A program made the translations under genes and the position numbers. From contig JAOAIT010000007.1 of assembly GCA_026414565.1 (NCBI GenBank), positions 62,001-126,000 of the forward strand: 64,000 bases of DNA, given 5' to 3'. The stretch is from Verrucomicrobiia bacterium (lineage in GTDB: Bacteria > Verrucomicrobiota > Verrucomicrobiia > Limisphaerales > Fontisphaeraceae). The notes beneath the pieces were generated by a model. That model searched no databases, was not told the origin of the DNA, and saw nothing but the letters and a program-made list of their open reading frames with translations. Positions within the stretch are counted from its first letter, which is position 1. Each line of letters opens with the position of its first letter. Positions 1-8,849 of this stretch are shown in pieces.

Positions 1-546
1 AAGGGGGCACGGCTGACGCTGACGGGTTTTGCCATGATTGCTTTGGTGGCGGTGCTGAAGAAGCATCCCATTTTCAACAGCAGCCTGGATGAGGTAACAC
101 AGGAGATTGTCTATAAAAATTATTATCACATTGGCATTGCGGTGGACACCGAGGCCGGCCTGCTGGTGCCGGTGATCCGCGACGCGGATCGCAAGAGTCT
201 CCTGGAGTTGTCCCTGGCGCTGGTGGAAGTGGCCAACAAGGCACGCGAGCGCAAGCTGGCGCCGGCCGACATGCAGGGCGGCACCTGTACCATTTCGAAT
301 CAAGGTCCGCTGGGGGGCGGCCATTTCACGCCGATTGTCAACAAGCCCGAATGCGCCATTTTGGGGTTGGGCCGCGGCGCGTTGAAACCGGTGGTGCAGC
401 CGGATGGCGCGGTGGCGCCACGCACGCTGCTGCCCCTGGCGTTGTCCTACGATCACCGGCTGGTGGATGGCGCGCAGGCGGCGCGATTCATCACCGATTT
501 GCGGGCTTTTCTGGAAAATTTCCCGGCCGAACTGGTGAAGATTTAA
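1..546 (+). CDS. Dihydrolipoamide acyltransferase (E2), C-terminal catalytic part, 5'-truncated
   Basis: Catalytic core of an E2 subunit of a 2-oxoacid dehydrogenase complex, which moves an acyl group from lipoyl-lysine to CoA. The frame is open from base 1, so lipoyl and E1/E3-binding domains lie left of the window; an internal ATG at 34 is not the real start. The active-site motif HxxxDG is present near the C-terminus (SYDHRLVDGA), and the short ending after it is typical of the family. The next gene, about 40 nt downstream on the same strand, is the matching E3. The oxoacid substrate (pyruvate, 2-oxoglutarate or branched-chain) cannot be decided from this fragment. Confidence 0.95.
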   Translation, partial: KGARLTLTGFAMIALVAVLKKHPIFNSSLDEVTQEIVYKNYYHIGIAVDTEAGLLVPVIRDADRKSLLELSLALVEVANKARERKLAPADMQGGTCTISNQGPLGGGHFTPIVNKPECAILGLGRGALKPVVQPDGAVAPRTLLPLALSYDHRLVDGAQAARFITDLRAFLENFPAELVKI

Positions 547-585
547 CCTGCCGGACAATCAACCTGCCGTCGGCAACGATGGCGC

Positions 586-2022
586 ATGTCATTTATGGAA
601 CCGATCAAGACTGATTTAGTCGTCCTGGGCGCCGGCCCGGGCGGATATGCGGCGGCGTTTTATGCCGCTGATCTGGGCAAGAAGGTGATTCTGGTGGATC
701 AATCCCCCCGTTTGGGCGGGGTGTGCTTGAATGAGGGCTGCATCCCTTCCAAGGCGCTGTTGCATGCCACCAAGGTGCTCACGGAGGCTAAAACGTTTGC
801 CGAACACGGCATCGTTTTTGGCGAACCCAAAATTGACGTGAGCAAGCTGCGGGCGTGGAAGGATTCCGTGCTTCAGCGCCTCGGGGCCGGTGTGGCCAGC
901 CTGGCCAAGATGCGGCAGGTCACGGTCATGACCGGCCGGGGTTACTTTGAAAGCTCGGATTTGCTGCGGGTGGAAACGCCCGAAGGCCAGAAATTTCTGA
1001 CCTACGACAAGGCCATCATTGCGGTGGGCAGCAAGCCGGCCATGCCCCGGGCCTTTGATCTGGGCAATCCCCGCGTGATGACCTCGCGCGAGGCGCTGGA
1101 GCTGCCGGACATCCCGGCAGATTTGCTGGTCATAGGCGGGGGCTATATCGGGATGGAGTTGGGGACGGTGTATGCCGCCCTGGGCAGCCGGGTGACGGTG
1201 GTCGAGGCGCTGGACAACATCCTCTCGGGCGCCGATCCGGACCTGGCGCGGCCGGTGGTGAACTACGCCCGGAAAAATTTCCGCGAGCTGCGCGTTAAAA
1301 CGCGGGTGCTCGACATGGCCACCGCCGGCAAACAAATCCGCGTGCTCATGGATGTGAATGGCGAGCGGGTGGAGGAGTTGTACGACCGCGTGCTGGTGTC
1401 GGTGGGCCGGGTGCCCAACGGCGAGGACATCGGGCTGGAAAACACGCGGGTCATCCGCGATGAAAAGGGGTTCATCAAGGTCAACGAGCGGATGGAGACT
1501 ACGGATCCGAAATTGCTGGCGATTGGAGACATTGCCGGCGGTGTGCTCCTGGCGCACAAGGCCCACAAGGAAGCGCGGGTGGCGATCGAGAGCCTGTGCG
1601 GGGAGGCCAGTGTGTTCAAGGATGTGGTCATCCCCGCCGTGGTGTTCACCGAGCCGGAGCTGGCCTGGTGCGGCTTGACGGAAGAGGAGGCCCGCCAGAA
1701 GGGCATCAAGGTGGAGGTGGCCAAATTCCCGTGGGCCGCCAGTGGCCGGGCGATGACGTTCGACAAGACGGAGGGCATGACCAAGTTGATCATTGACCCG
1801 GAAAGCGAGCGCATCCTCGGGGCGGGCATTGTGGGGCACGGGGCGGGGGAGCTGATTGCCGAAGGGGTGCTGGCGGTGGAGATGGGGGCCACGGCGCATG
1901 ATCTGGCGGCATGCATTCATCCGCATCCCACCCTCTCGGAAACTTTCATGGAGGCCGCCGAGGTCTTCTACGGTTACGCCACCCATGCCTATTCCCGGCG
2001 CAAACGGCAGGCGGAGGCATAA
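586..2022 (+). CDS. lpdA: Dihydrolipoyl dehydrogenase (E3)
   Basis: Flavoprotein that reoxidises dihydrolipoamide on E2 and passes electrons to NAD+. At 478 aa it has the usual family length. It shows an N-terminal FAD-binding GAGPGG motif, the redox disulfide GGVCLNEGCIPSK, a second Rossmann motif (GGGYIGMELG) for NAD, the FAD motif ending in AIGD, and the C-terminal interface base HPHPTLSE that supplies the catalytic His-Glu pair. It follows E2 directly, so the two are probably co-transcribed, and an intrinsic terminator lies 22 nt after its stop. A second in-frame ATG at 595 is an alternative start. Confidence 0.96.
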   Translation: MSFMEPIKTDLVVLGAGPGGYAAAFYAADLGKKVILVDQSPRLGGVCLNEGCIPSKALLHATKVLTEAKTFAEHGIVFGEPKIDVSKLRAWKDSVLQRLGAGVASLAKMRQVTVMTGRGYFESSDLLRVETPEGQKFLTYDKAIIAVGSKPAMPRAFDLGNPRVMTSREALELPDIPADLLVIGGGYIGMELGTVYAALGSRVTVVEALDNILSGADPDLARPVVNYARKNFRELRVKTRVLDMATAGKQIRVLMDVNGERVEELYDRVLVSVGRVPNGEDIGLENTRVIRDEKGFIKVNERMETTDPKLLAIGDIAGGVLLAHKAHKEARVAIESLCGEASVFKDVVIPAVVFTEPELAWCGLTEEEARQKGIKVEVAKFPWAASGRAMTFDKTEGMTKLIIDPESERILGAGIVGHGAGELIAEGVLAVEMGATAHDLAACIHPHPTLSETFMEAAEVFYGYATHAYSRRKRQAEA

Positions 2023-2043
2023 CCGGCAGATCATCGGATGTGG

Positions 2044-2075
2044 CAGGCCGATCCCGCGATCGGCCTGTTTTTTTT
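2044..2075 (+). terminator. Rho-independent terminator after lpdA
   Basis: A perfect 10-bp stem (CAGGCCGATC, 2044-2053, with GATCGGCCTG, 2058-2067) closes a 4-nt loop and is followed at once by eight T residues (2068-2075). It ends the E2-E3 transcript. Confidence 0.93.
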
Positions 2076-2108
2076 GTGGGCCTTGGGCCTGTCAGGGCGT
2101 CCAATCTG

Positions 2109-2117
2109 TGGTACAAT
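2109..2117 (+). promoter_or_regulatory. Extended -10 element close to the start codon
   Basis: TGG followed by TACAAT (2112-2117) lies only 9 nt before the ATG at 2127. With normal initiation 6-8 nt after the -10, the transcript would begin 1-3 nt before the start codon, giving a near-leaderless mRNA. No convincing -35 is seen. Confidence 0.4.
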
Positions 2118-2126
2118 AACCGCACT

Positions 2127-3260
2127 ATGAACACATGGCATCGCGTGCAAATGGGGGCATGGGTGGCGTTGGTGGCCGTTGGCCTGGGAAGCGCGGCGGC
2201 AGGCGCGCCCACCGCTGATTCGTGGCCCATGTTTCAAGGCAACCCGGCGTTAACGGGCGCCACCACGGCCCGCCTGCCGGAGCGACCGGAGCTGCTATGG
2301 ACCTTCAAGGCCGGCGGGGACATCAAAGGAGCGGCGGCCATCGCGGAGGGGAAGGTTTTTTTTGGCGCAGGGGATGGCGTTTTCCATGCGTTGTGGCTCA
2401 GCAACGGGGCGCCTGTCTGGAGTTTCAAGGCCAGCAACAGCATTGAGGCGCCGACGCTGTATCACAATGGGGTTTTATACTTTGGCGCGTTTGATGGTTT
2501 TTTATACGCCTTGCGGGCCCGTGACGGCCAGCTCCTCTGGAAATATGCCACCGAGGAAAAAATCACCGGTGGAGCCAATTTCGCCCAGATCCAGAACCGC
2601 ACGGTCATCCTCGTGGGCAGCCATGACAACCGCCTGCATTGTGTGGACGCGGCCACCGGCAAATCCAACTGGGTGTATGAGACCGGCAATTACATCAACG
2701 GCGCCGCGGCGGTGGCGGATGGGCGCGCCTATTTTGGCGGCTGCGATGCCCTGCTGCATGTGGTGGACCTGGCCAGGGGCGAGAAAATTGCCCAGCTCGA
2801 CGCCACGGCGTTTGTGCCCGGGTCAGTGGCGGTGAACGAAAACCGGGCTTATTTCGGGCAGGCGGAAAACTCCTTTTTGTGCATGGACCTGATCCGCCGC
2901 ACGAATCTGTGGACGTACCGGGAGCGGAGTTTTGGGTACTTCGGCTCACCGGCGGTCAGCGGTGACCGGGTAATTTTTGGCGGACGCGATCGCCGGGTGC
3001 ATTGTGCGGACGCCAGGACCGGCAAGGGCCTGTGGACGTTTGCCACCCGTGGCAAGGTGGACTCCTCGCCGGTGGTGGCGGGGGACAAGGTGGTGGTCGG
3101 ATCGGATGATGGCCAGGTGTATTTGCTGACGCTGGCGGACGGCAAGCAGCTCTGGAGCTACGAGATTGGCCGTCCTATTAAAGGCGCCGCCGCCGTGGTG
3201 GAGGGACGTTTTGTCATTGGCGCAGACGACGGCGTCTTGTACTGTTTCGGGGCCAGGTAA
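2127..3260 (+). CDS. Exported PQQ-like beta-propeller repeat protein
   Basis: About 377 aa with an N-terminal signal peptide (hydrophobic stretch ending near SAAAGA). It then carries repeated outer-membrane-assembly/PQQ-type beta-propeller blades with the recurring pattern 'G.VYFG..DG.LYALDA.TG...W', for example DGFLYALRARDGQLLW, NRLHCVDAATGKSNW, RRVHCADARTGKGLW and GQVYLLTLADGKQLW. Such propellers serve as scaffolds or, with a bound quinone, as dehydrogenases. I see no dehydrogenase catalytic signature, so a periplasmic scaffold or binding role is likelier. I placed the start at 2127, where the signal peptide begins; an upstream in-frame extension would overlap lpdA and the terminator. It is probably first in an operon with the next two genes. 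Confidence 0.85.
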   Translation: MNTWHRVQMGAWVALVAVGLGSAAAGAPTADSWPMFQGNPALTGATTARLPERPELLWTFKAGGDIKGAAAIAEGKVFFGAGDGVFHALWLSNGAPVWSFKASNSIEAPTLYHNGVLYFGAFDGFLYALRARDGQLLWKYATEEKITGGANFAQIQNRTVILVGSHDNRLHCVDAATGKSNWVYETGNYINGAAAVADGRAYFGGCDALLHVVDLARGEKIAQLDATAFVPGSVAVNENRAYFGQAENSFLCMDLIRRTNLWTYRERSFGYFGSPAVSGDRVIFGGRDRRVHCADARTGKGLWTFATRGKVDSSPVVAGDKVVVGSDDGQVYLLTLADGKQLWSYEIGRPIKGAAAVVEGRFVIGADDGVLYCFGAR

Positions 3261-3271
3261 TTTTGCCCCGG

Positions 3272-4591
3272 ATGAAAACAGGTTGTCTTCTGGTTTTTAG
3301 TCTGGCCTGGGCTTTGCAAGCTTGGGCGCTTGTCCTGCTCCCCCCCGGTCCTGAGGGGCAGGGCCAGGTGGTGGGCGCCTACCCCAATGGCGTAGTGGTC
3401 CTGGAGCAGACGACGCGACTGGGCGAGGGCACCTCCTGGACGCCCCGGCGCAATTTCTATTCCGTGCAGGAGCGCCTGAGCCTGCCCCTGCCGCTGGATG
3501 GGCCGCAGGGGTTTTACCGGGTGCGGGCGGTGGATATATCCGGTGGCGCCGCCGGATTTGGCCGCTTTACCCGTTGTTATTCCGTCATCCTCACCATCGC
3601 CGGGGCCGGGGGGGTGACGACGGCGGATGTCAACAAGTGGCAGTCTGCTTATGAAAACGGCCCGGCCACGGCGGCCCAGCTTTCCCGGCCGCACATGGCG
3701 ATGGGGGATTTGTGGGGCAATATTTACATTGCGGACAAGGACGCGCATGGCATCCGAAAAATCCGGCCGGACGGCACCATTGTGACGGTGGCCGGCACCG
3801 GGCTGGCGGGACCCAATGCCTGGGGCAACGGCCCGGATTATCTGACCAACGGCACGGCGGTGGCGCTGAGTCATCCCAATGGCTTGTACGTGCTGACCAA
3901 TGGGGTGGTTTATATCCTGGACATGGACAATGGCAAAATCCGGCGGCTGGATACCAACGGCATGATTCGCACGGTGTTCACCGATCCCAATGGCCCCATT
4001 TTCGGCGGCCGCGGCTTATGGGTGAGCGAGGATGAACAGGTGGTTTATTATTGCGCCAGTGACCGCGTGCGACGCTGGACGGCCACGGAGCAGCAGGTCA
4101 CGGATTTTGCGGTGATTGCGCCGGATTTGGGCAACCTTACCGTGGATCCTCAAGGCCGGCTGGTGGTGACGGTGCGCGGGCAGCATCTGGTGTATCGTTT
4201 TTCTGCGGATGGCGCCACCCGCGAAATCATCGCCGGCAACGGCAGCACGGGCTTCATCACCAGCGGCCTGCCGGCCACCAACTGCCCGTTGTATCAGGTG
4301 CGGGGGGTGGCGTTTCTGCCCACGGGCGCTTTTTTGGTGGCCACGGATCGCGGCAGCCAGGTGGGTTATGTGGACACCGAGGGCATCATTTACCGGATGC
4401 TCAACGGGGATGCCGTCAACCAGGCGTGGGAATCGCATGCGGGGGACGGACGGTGGTTCTATGACACCCCCAATGAGTACAAGGTGAGTGAGATTCGCGC
4501 GATTGCCTTGGATCCTTTTGGCAACATTCTCATCACCGAGCATGATGCCGGTTACATTCGGATGATACGCTTCCTGCCTTATGACTTATAA
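3272..4591 (+). CDS. Exported NHL-repeat-like beta-propeller protein
   Basis: About 439 aa. It starts with a signal peptide (MKTGCLLVFSLAWALQAWA) and continues with NHL/SMP-30-like repeats, seen as GNIYIADKDAHGIRKIRPDG, NGVVYILDMDNGKIRRLDTNG and FGNILITEHDAGYIRMI. NHL propellers bind ligands or proteins, and no catalytic residues can be assigned. It lies 11 nt after the PQQ-like propeller gene, and its last codons overlap the next gene's ATG by 11 bp, which suggests translational coupling. An in-frame TTG at 3263 is a less likely start. The first ~110 residues before the repeats match no family I recognise. Confidence 0.8.
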   Translation: MKTGCLLVFSLAWALQAWALVLLPPGPEGQGQVVGAYPNGVVVLEQTTRLGEGTSWTPRRNFYSVQERLSLPLPLDGPQGFYRVRAVDISGGAAGFGRFTRCYSVILTIAGAGGVTTADVNKWQSAYENGPATAAQLSRPHMAMGDLWGNIYIADKDAHGIRKIRPDGTIVTVAGTGLAGPNAWGNGPDYLTNGTAVALSHPNGLYVLTNGVVYILDMDNGKIRRLDTNGMIRTVFTDPNGPIFGGRGLWVSEDEQVVYYCASDRVRRWTATEQQVTDFAVIAPDLGNLTVDPQGRLVVTVRGQHLVYRFSADGATREIIAGNGSTGFITSGLPATNCPLYQVRGVAFLPTGAFLVATDRGSQVGYVDTEGIIYRMLNGDAVNQAWESHAGDGRWFYDTPNEYKVSEIRAIALDPFGNILITEHDAGYIRMIRFLPYDL

Positions 4592-5509
4592 TCGCATTCC
4601 CCGGGGTCGGTCGAAGTTGGCCGCCATTTTCTTGCTGGGCTGCTGGATGGGGGGCGCGTGGCCGGGATTGGCGCAAACCAATCCGGCCGCCAATGCCGTC
4701 CCCGCCACCAATCCGCCAGCGGCATTGGCGCCGGTGGCGGATGAGGAGTTTTATGCCTGGCTCCTGGGACTGGGCGCCGATTCCAACAAGGTGGCAGCGC
4801 TGCGGCAGGCGGCGGAAACCCGGCGCTACTGGGATTGGTTTAAGGACCGCCCTCTGGCCGTGCGCCAGCCGGAGCAACTATTGAATGGGAAGGATTTGGC
4901 GGCTTTTATCCCTGGCTGGAGCGTGACGGCACTTTCGCTGATCGCGATGGAGTGTTTGTTTTGACCAACGGGGTGTTACGCATCAGCGGCCAGCGCACGG
5001 GATACCTGGCCACTCGCCGGAGCTACGCCAATTACCGGCTGGTGGCCGAGTTCAAATGGGGCGAGGCCACCTGGGGCCGGCGCAAGGAGCGCACCCGCAA
5101 CAGCGGCCTGTGCATTCATGGGGTGGGCGAGGACAAGGTGTGGATGCGCGCCATTGAAATCCAAATTGCGGAGGGGCAGACCGGCGATGTGGTGGTGTTG
5201 GAGGGCGCCAAACTGACGGTGGACGGCCAGACCAAGGTGCGGAGCTATGACACCTTCAAGCGGCCCGGGGCGGAGCAGGTGGTGGACAAAACCGGCTTCC
5301 GCGGCAAAGAAGATTTGGAGAAACCGCATGGGGAATGGAATACCCTTGAGATTATTGCGTTGGGAGCCACCTTGCGGGTCAAGGTGAATGACGTGCCGGT
5401 GCTGGCGGGGGAGTCGGCCTATCCCAGCGCGGGGCGCATCTATTTGCAGAGCAACGGGGCGGAAATCTTTTTCCGGCGGCTGGATATTTATCCCCTGGCG
5501 GGCGAGTAG
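4581..5509 (+). pseudogene. DUF1080 (3-keto-disaccharide hydrolase/GH16-like) protein with an apparent frameshift
   Basis: The N-terminal part (signal peptide, then LLNGKDL) is read from 4581, but this frame ends at 4964 in non-family sequence. The family continuation GFYPWLERDG...DGVFVLTNGVLRISG is in a different frame from 4901, which stays open to 5509 and ends in a normal DUF1080 C-terminus (GRIYLQSNGAEIFFRRLDIYPL). The frames join at 4898-4901 (TTG GC|GGC), as if one base, probably a G of a GGG run, had been lost. Both halves are well preserved, so this is either a recent mutation or a single-base sequence error. DUF1080 proteins are exported sugar-binding or sugar-hydrolase-like jelly-rolls that are very common in Verrucomicrobiota and Planctomycetota. 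Confidence 0.8.
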
Positions 5510-5586
5510 GGCTTTATGCCGGGGGGACGGCGTGGGTTGCGGGTGAGTTTTTTGCCTTTTTCTGCATCATTTCTGTGGTAACTTAG

Positions 5587-6579
5587 ATGGCCATGAAGCG
5601 CTGCCTGTTACCCATCTTTTATGCGGTGGTGCTGATCACCGGCTGGGGGCTCCTCAGTCAACCCCAGCCTGCGCCCCAACCCGTGCCGCCTTCCATACCG
5701 CCCCCGCCTCCGCTTCCGGCACAGCCGCCCATTCCGGTCATACCGCCGCCCGCTCCGAATCCGGCTCAGGCACCTGCGCCTGCGCCGGGGCCAACCGTAC
5801 TTCCCTCCACGCCACAGCCGGCCCTGCCCAACTTTCCCCCCAACACGTTGGTTTGGGATGCCATGGCCAAGGAAGTGCGGGCCAAGAGCGGAGATACCAA
5901 TGTCCATTTTGTTTTCCTGTGCACCAATCAAGGGCCGGCGGAGGTTTCCATACTCAACACGCACTCCTCCTGTGGTTGCACAGTGGCCACGCTGCCCAGT
6001 TATCCATATCGCATTCCGCCGGGCGGGACGGGGAAAATTGAAATCAACATGGACGTGCGCGGGAAGTATGGGCTGGTGACCAAAACGGTGACGTTGAATA
6101 CCTCCCATGGGCCGCAATATCTGGTGGTCAGCGCCCGGGTGCCGGATCCGGTGCTGCAAAATCCCAATGCCGGCGGCAACGCCATGACCGCCCAGCAGCG
6201 GCAGATGAACCTTGAGCTGGCCAAGCAGGACCGGCAACTGGTGTTCAAGGGCGGCTGCGCCTCGTGCCATTCGGATCCGGGACGCGGCAAGATGGGGGCG
6301 GAGCTGTTTGCCGCCGTATGCGGTGTCTGTCATGATGCCCCTCACCGCGCCCAGATGGTGCCGGATTTGCGCAATCCCAAACGTCCCGCCCAGCGCGAGT
6401 ACTGGCTGCAATGGGTGATGTTTGGGAAGCCGGGTACGTTGATGCCGGCCTTTGCCCGGAGCCAGGGCGGGCCGCTTACCGATGATCAGATTTTCTCGCT
6501 GGTGGAGTATCTGGTGGGGCCCTTCCAGCAAAGCCAGCCCCCGCAGGCGGCCGCCACACCCACCCAACCCGCACACTAA
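5587..6579 (+). CDS. Exported DUF1573 - cytochrome c fusion protein
   Basis: About 330 aa. It has an N-terminal membrane/signal segment, a proline-rich linker (residues ~25-85), a DUF1573 immunoglobulin-like domain (~90-195, with the typical SSCGC segment and GxGKI motif), then a haem domain. The C-terminal part carries two CxxCH haem-c motifs (CASCH near 222 and CGVCH near 243) and a later LMPAF methionine that could be the axial ligand. It is probably a periplasmic electron carrier or a haem protein tethered by DUF1573. The first CxxCH is followed almost at once by the second, so either a di-haem arrangement or one vestigial site is possible. A second ATG at 5593 fits better with the -10-like TAACTT at 5579-5584. 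tmk follows 5 nt later. Confidence 0.82.
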   Translation: MAMKRCLLPIFYAVVLITGWGLLSQPQPAPQPVPPSIPPPPPLPAQPPIPVIPPPAPNPAQAPAPAPGPTVLPSTPQPALPNFPPNTLVWDAMAKEVRAKSGDTNVHFVFLCTNQGPAEVSILNTHSSCGCTVATLPSYPYRIPPGGTGKIEINMDVRGKYGLVTKTVTLNTSHGPQYLVVSARVPDPVLQNPNAGGNAMTAQQRQMNLELAKQDRQLVFKGGCASCHSDPGRGKMGAELFAAVCGVCHDAPHRAQMVPDLRNPKRPAQREYWLQWVMFGKPGTLMPAFARSQGGPLTDDQIFSLVEYLVGPFQQSQPPQAAATPTQPAH

Positions 6580-6584
6580 GCCCC

Positions 6585-7226
6585 ATGGGCTGGTTTATCA
6601 CCTTCGAGGGGACGGAAGGCAGCGGCAAGTCCACCCAAATTGAGCGGCTGGCGGGGCGATTGCGGAAAGCCGGGAGGGAGGTGGTGGCCTTGCGTGAACC
6701 CGGCGGCACGGCCCTCGGCGAGCGCATTCGCGAGCTGGTCAAACATTTCTTTGCCGGGGGCGCCATGGCAGCGGAGACCGAGCTGCTGCTCATTTGCGCG
6801 GCGCGCGCGCAACTGGTGCGCGAAGTCATCCGCCCCGCCCTGGCGGCGGGCAAATGTGTTTTGTGCGATCGCTTTTATGATTCCACCACGGCTTATCAAG
6901 GGTACGGCCGCCAGTTGGATTTGCGGCAGGTTCAGGCCATTATTGATTTTGCTGTGGGGGATGCCCGGCCGGATTTGACCCTGGTTCTGCATGTGCCCCT
7001 GGAGGTGAGCGAAGCCCGGCGCCTGGCGCGGGGGCGGGTGCCCGCCCGGGATCGCATGGAAGAGGCCGGCCGGGAATTCTTCGCGCGGGTGGAGGAAGGC
7101 TACCGCCAGATTGCCGCGGCCGAGCCGCAGCGGGTCAAGTGGTTGGACGCCACCGGTTCGGTGGAGGCCATCGAGGAGGCCATCTGGCGGGAATGTGGCC
7201 GACTGCCGGGATTGATCCCCGGTTGA
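6585..7226 (+). CDS. tmk: Thymidylate kinase
   Basis: Phosphorylates dTMP to dTDP with ATP, an essential step in dTTP supply. At 213 aa it has normal length. The P-loop EGTEGSGKST is near residue 9, the DR(Y/F) motif is in CDRFYDSTTAYQGYGR, and the LID region is at RLARGRVPARDRME. It sits 5 nt after the cytochrome fusion gene and converges with the downstream minus-strand oxidoreductase. Confidence 0.96.
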   Translation: MGWFITFEGTEGSGKSTQIERLAGRLRKAGREVVALREPGGTALGERIRELVKHFFAGGAMAAETELLLICAARAQLVREVIRPALAAGKCVLCDRFYDSTTAYQGYGRQLDLRQVQAIIDFAVGDARPDLTLVLHVPLEVSEARRLARGRVPARDRMEEAGREFFARVEEGYRQIAAAEPQRVKWLDATGSVEAIEEAIWRECGRLPGLIPG

Positions 7227-7281
7227 AACCAAGGCCAGTCCCGTCTGCAATGGCAACCGGCCCGTCAGCGGCGCCGCATGC

Positions 7282-8568
7282 TTAAACAAACTTGGTCCTG
7301 CCCGGGACGGCCATGGGTTTGATGGGCAGCTTCATGTCCCAGGTAAGATTCTCAGGCACCAGTTGCTCCTGGGAATTGAGCGCCATTTCCCAGGTGATTT
7401 CCTGGCCTGTGTAGGCAGCCATGCGCCCCATGATGGCCATGAGCGTGCTGGTGGCCATCCAATCGCCATCGTTGATGGGCTGGCCTTTGCGGATGGAGGC
7501 AAACAGTTCATCATGCTCCACCTGGTACATGTCCTTGCTTTCGCCCCGATAGCGCCAGAGCTCGTCCGTCTGGATGACCGGCACATTCCAGCCCTTGATG
7601 GTGCCGGTGCCCTTTTCGCCCATGAGGTAATCGGAATTGTCCCCCACGCAGCCGGCGATTTGCCGCTGGGCCATGAAGGCGCGCACGCCGTTGGGGTACT
7701 CGTAAAACACGTCAATGTGATCGTAGATGTTGCCCTCGCCGTTGGGGACATTGCGGCCGCCATTGGCCACGGCCTTGAGCGGGGGCTGGTCTTTCATGGC
7801 CCAGGCGATCTTGTCCACGCTGTGGCAGGCCTGCTCCACCAGGCCATCGCCGGAGAGCCAGACAAAATTGTACCAGTTGCGCAACTGCCACTCCACATCG
7901 CCCATGCCCGGCGGCCGGCTGCTGGCGGGGGGCATGGGTTTGACGGGGCTGGTGAGGTAGGTGGCGTAAATGGCGCGCAGAGCGCCCAGGGCGCCATCGT
8001 GCACGCGCTTGTAAAATTCCCGCCGCGCCTGGTTGTAGCGCCAGCAAAAGCCGGCCACGATGGCCAGTTTCTTTTGACGTGCCAGTTTGGTGGACTCCAT
8101 GATGGAGCGCACGCCGGGGGCATCGGTGGCCATGGGTTTTTCACAGAAGACATGCTTGCCCGCGGCCACGGCGGCAGCCAGGTGTTGCGGGCGGAATCCG
8201 GGCGGGGTGGCCAGCAGGACGACGTCCACGCCGCTCTCGATGACTTTCTTGTAGGCGTCGAGTCCCACAAAGCAATGGTCGGGCGTCACCTTGACCTTGT
8301 CGGCATGTTTTCTTTGCAACTCGGCCAGGGCATTGCGCAAGGGCGCTTCGAAGACATCACCCAGGGCGGTCAACTGCACGTTGGGATCCGCCTTCAACGC
8401 ATTGTCCGCCGCCCCCGAGCCGCGTCCGCCGCAGCCGACCAGCCCGATCTTGAGCGGCGTTTCCATGGCCGCGGCGCGGGCACTGGAAAGAACCCATGGC
8501 GCCACCACCACGGCGGCCGAAGTGGTTTGCAGGAAACGACGGCGGGAAGATTGCGATGCTGTCTTCAT
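7282..8568 (-). CDS. Gfo/Idh/MocA family oxidoreductase with Tat signal
   Basis: NAD(P)-dependent sugar dehydrogenase-like protein of 428 aa. It opens with a twin-arginine signal (SRRRFLQTTS...), so it is probably exported folded with its cofactor. The Rossmann motif is GLVGCGGRGSGAA and the conserved catalytic-core motif is FCEKPMATD, which contains the EKP lysine. The C-terminal domain is of the bacterial Gfo/Idh type with a long substrate-domain insertion. The substrate is unknown; relatives in Verrucomicrobiota and Planctomycetota occur with DUF1080 and ThuA proteins in sugar degradation. A similar paralogue lies at 48474-49841. Confidence 0.9.
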   Translation of the reverse strand: MKTASQSSRRRFLQTTSAAVVVAPWVLSSARAAAMETPLKIGLVGCGGRGSGAADNALKADPNVQLTALGDVFEAPLRNALAELQRKHADKVKVTPDHCFVGLDAYKKVIESGVDVVLLATPPGFRPQHLAAAVAAGKHVFCEKPMATDAPGVRSIMESTKLARQKKLAIVAGFCWRYNQARREFYKRVHDGALGALRAIYATYLTSPVKPMPPASSRPPGMGDVEWQLRNWYNFVWLSGDGLVEQACHSVDKIAWAMKDQPPLKAVANGGRNVPNGEGNIYDHIDVFYEYPNGVRAFMAQRQIAGCVGDNSDYLMGEKGTGTIKGWNVPVIQTDELWRYRGESKDMYQVEHDELFASIRKGQPINDGDWMATSTLMAIMGRMAAYTGQEITWEMALNSQEQLVPENLTWDMKLPIKPMAVPGRTKFV

Positions 8569-8771
8569 AGTGCGCAGGAGTGCGATTTGTGCTTACGGCG
8601 CCAATTTCGCCCGGCGCCGGCACGGCGTCAAGCCTCCGCCACCTGTTTTATTGTGAGACGACAGGCCGGGAGCGTTGTCGCATGGAGCAAATTCAGCCTG
8701 TGTCGTGCGAGGGCTGAACTCTGCAGCAGCCACGGTCTCAGGGGCTGTCCGGGGGGGTGGGCAAACCACCC

Positions 8772-8799
8772 GGGCCGCCCCGGCCGGCTGCGGCGGCCC
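8772..8799. other. GC hairpin in the 8569-8849 intergenic region
   Basis: Perfect 8-bp arms (GGGCCGCC, 8772-8779; GGCGGCCC, 8792-8799) close a 12-nt loop in the gap between two divergent genes. There is no T-run on either side, so it is not an intrinsic terminator. It lies just upstream of the candidate promoter at 8809-8837. I found no B12-box or other riboswitch signature in this gap. Confidence 0.3.
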
Positions 8800-8808
8800 A
8801 TTCCGTCC

Positions 8809-8837
8809 TTGGTGAGCGGGGCAGAATGCACTATGCT
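8809..8837 (+). promoter_or_regulatory. Candidate sigma-70 promoter for the CbiX-like gene
   Basis: TTGGTG (8809-8814) and TATGCT (8832-8837) are separated by 17 nt. The predicted start site (~8844) is only about 6 nt before the ATG at 8850, which implies a very short leader. Confidence 0.45.
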
Positions 8838-8849
8838 TAAGGTTGGGAC

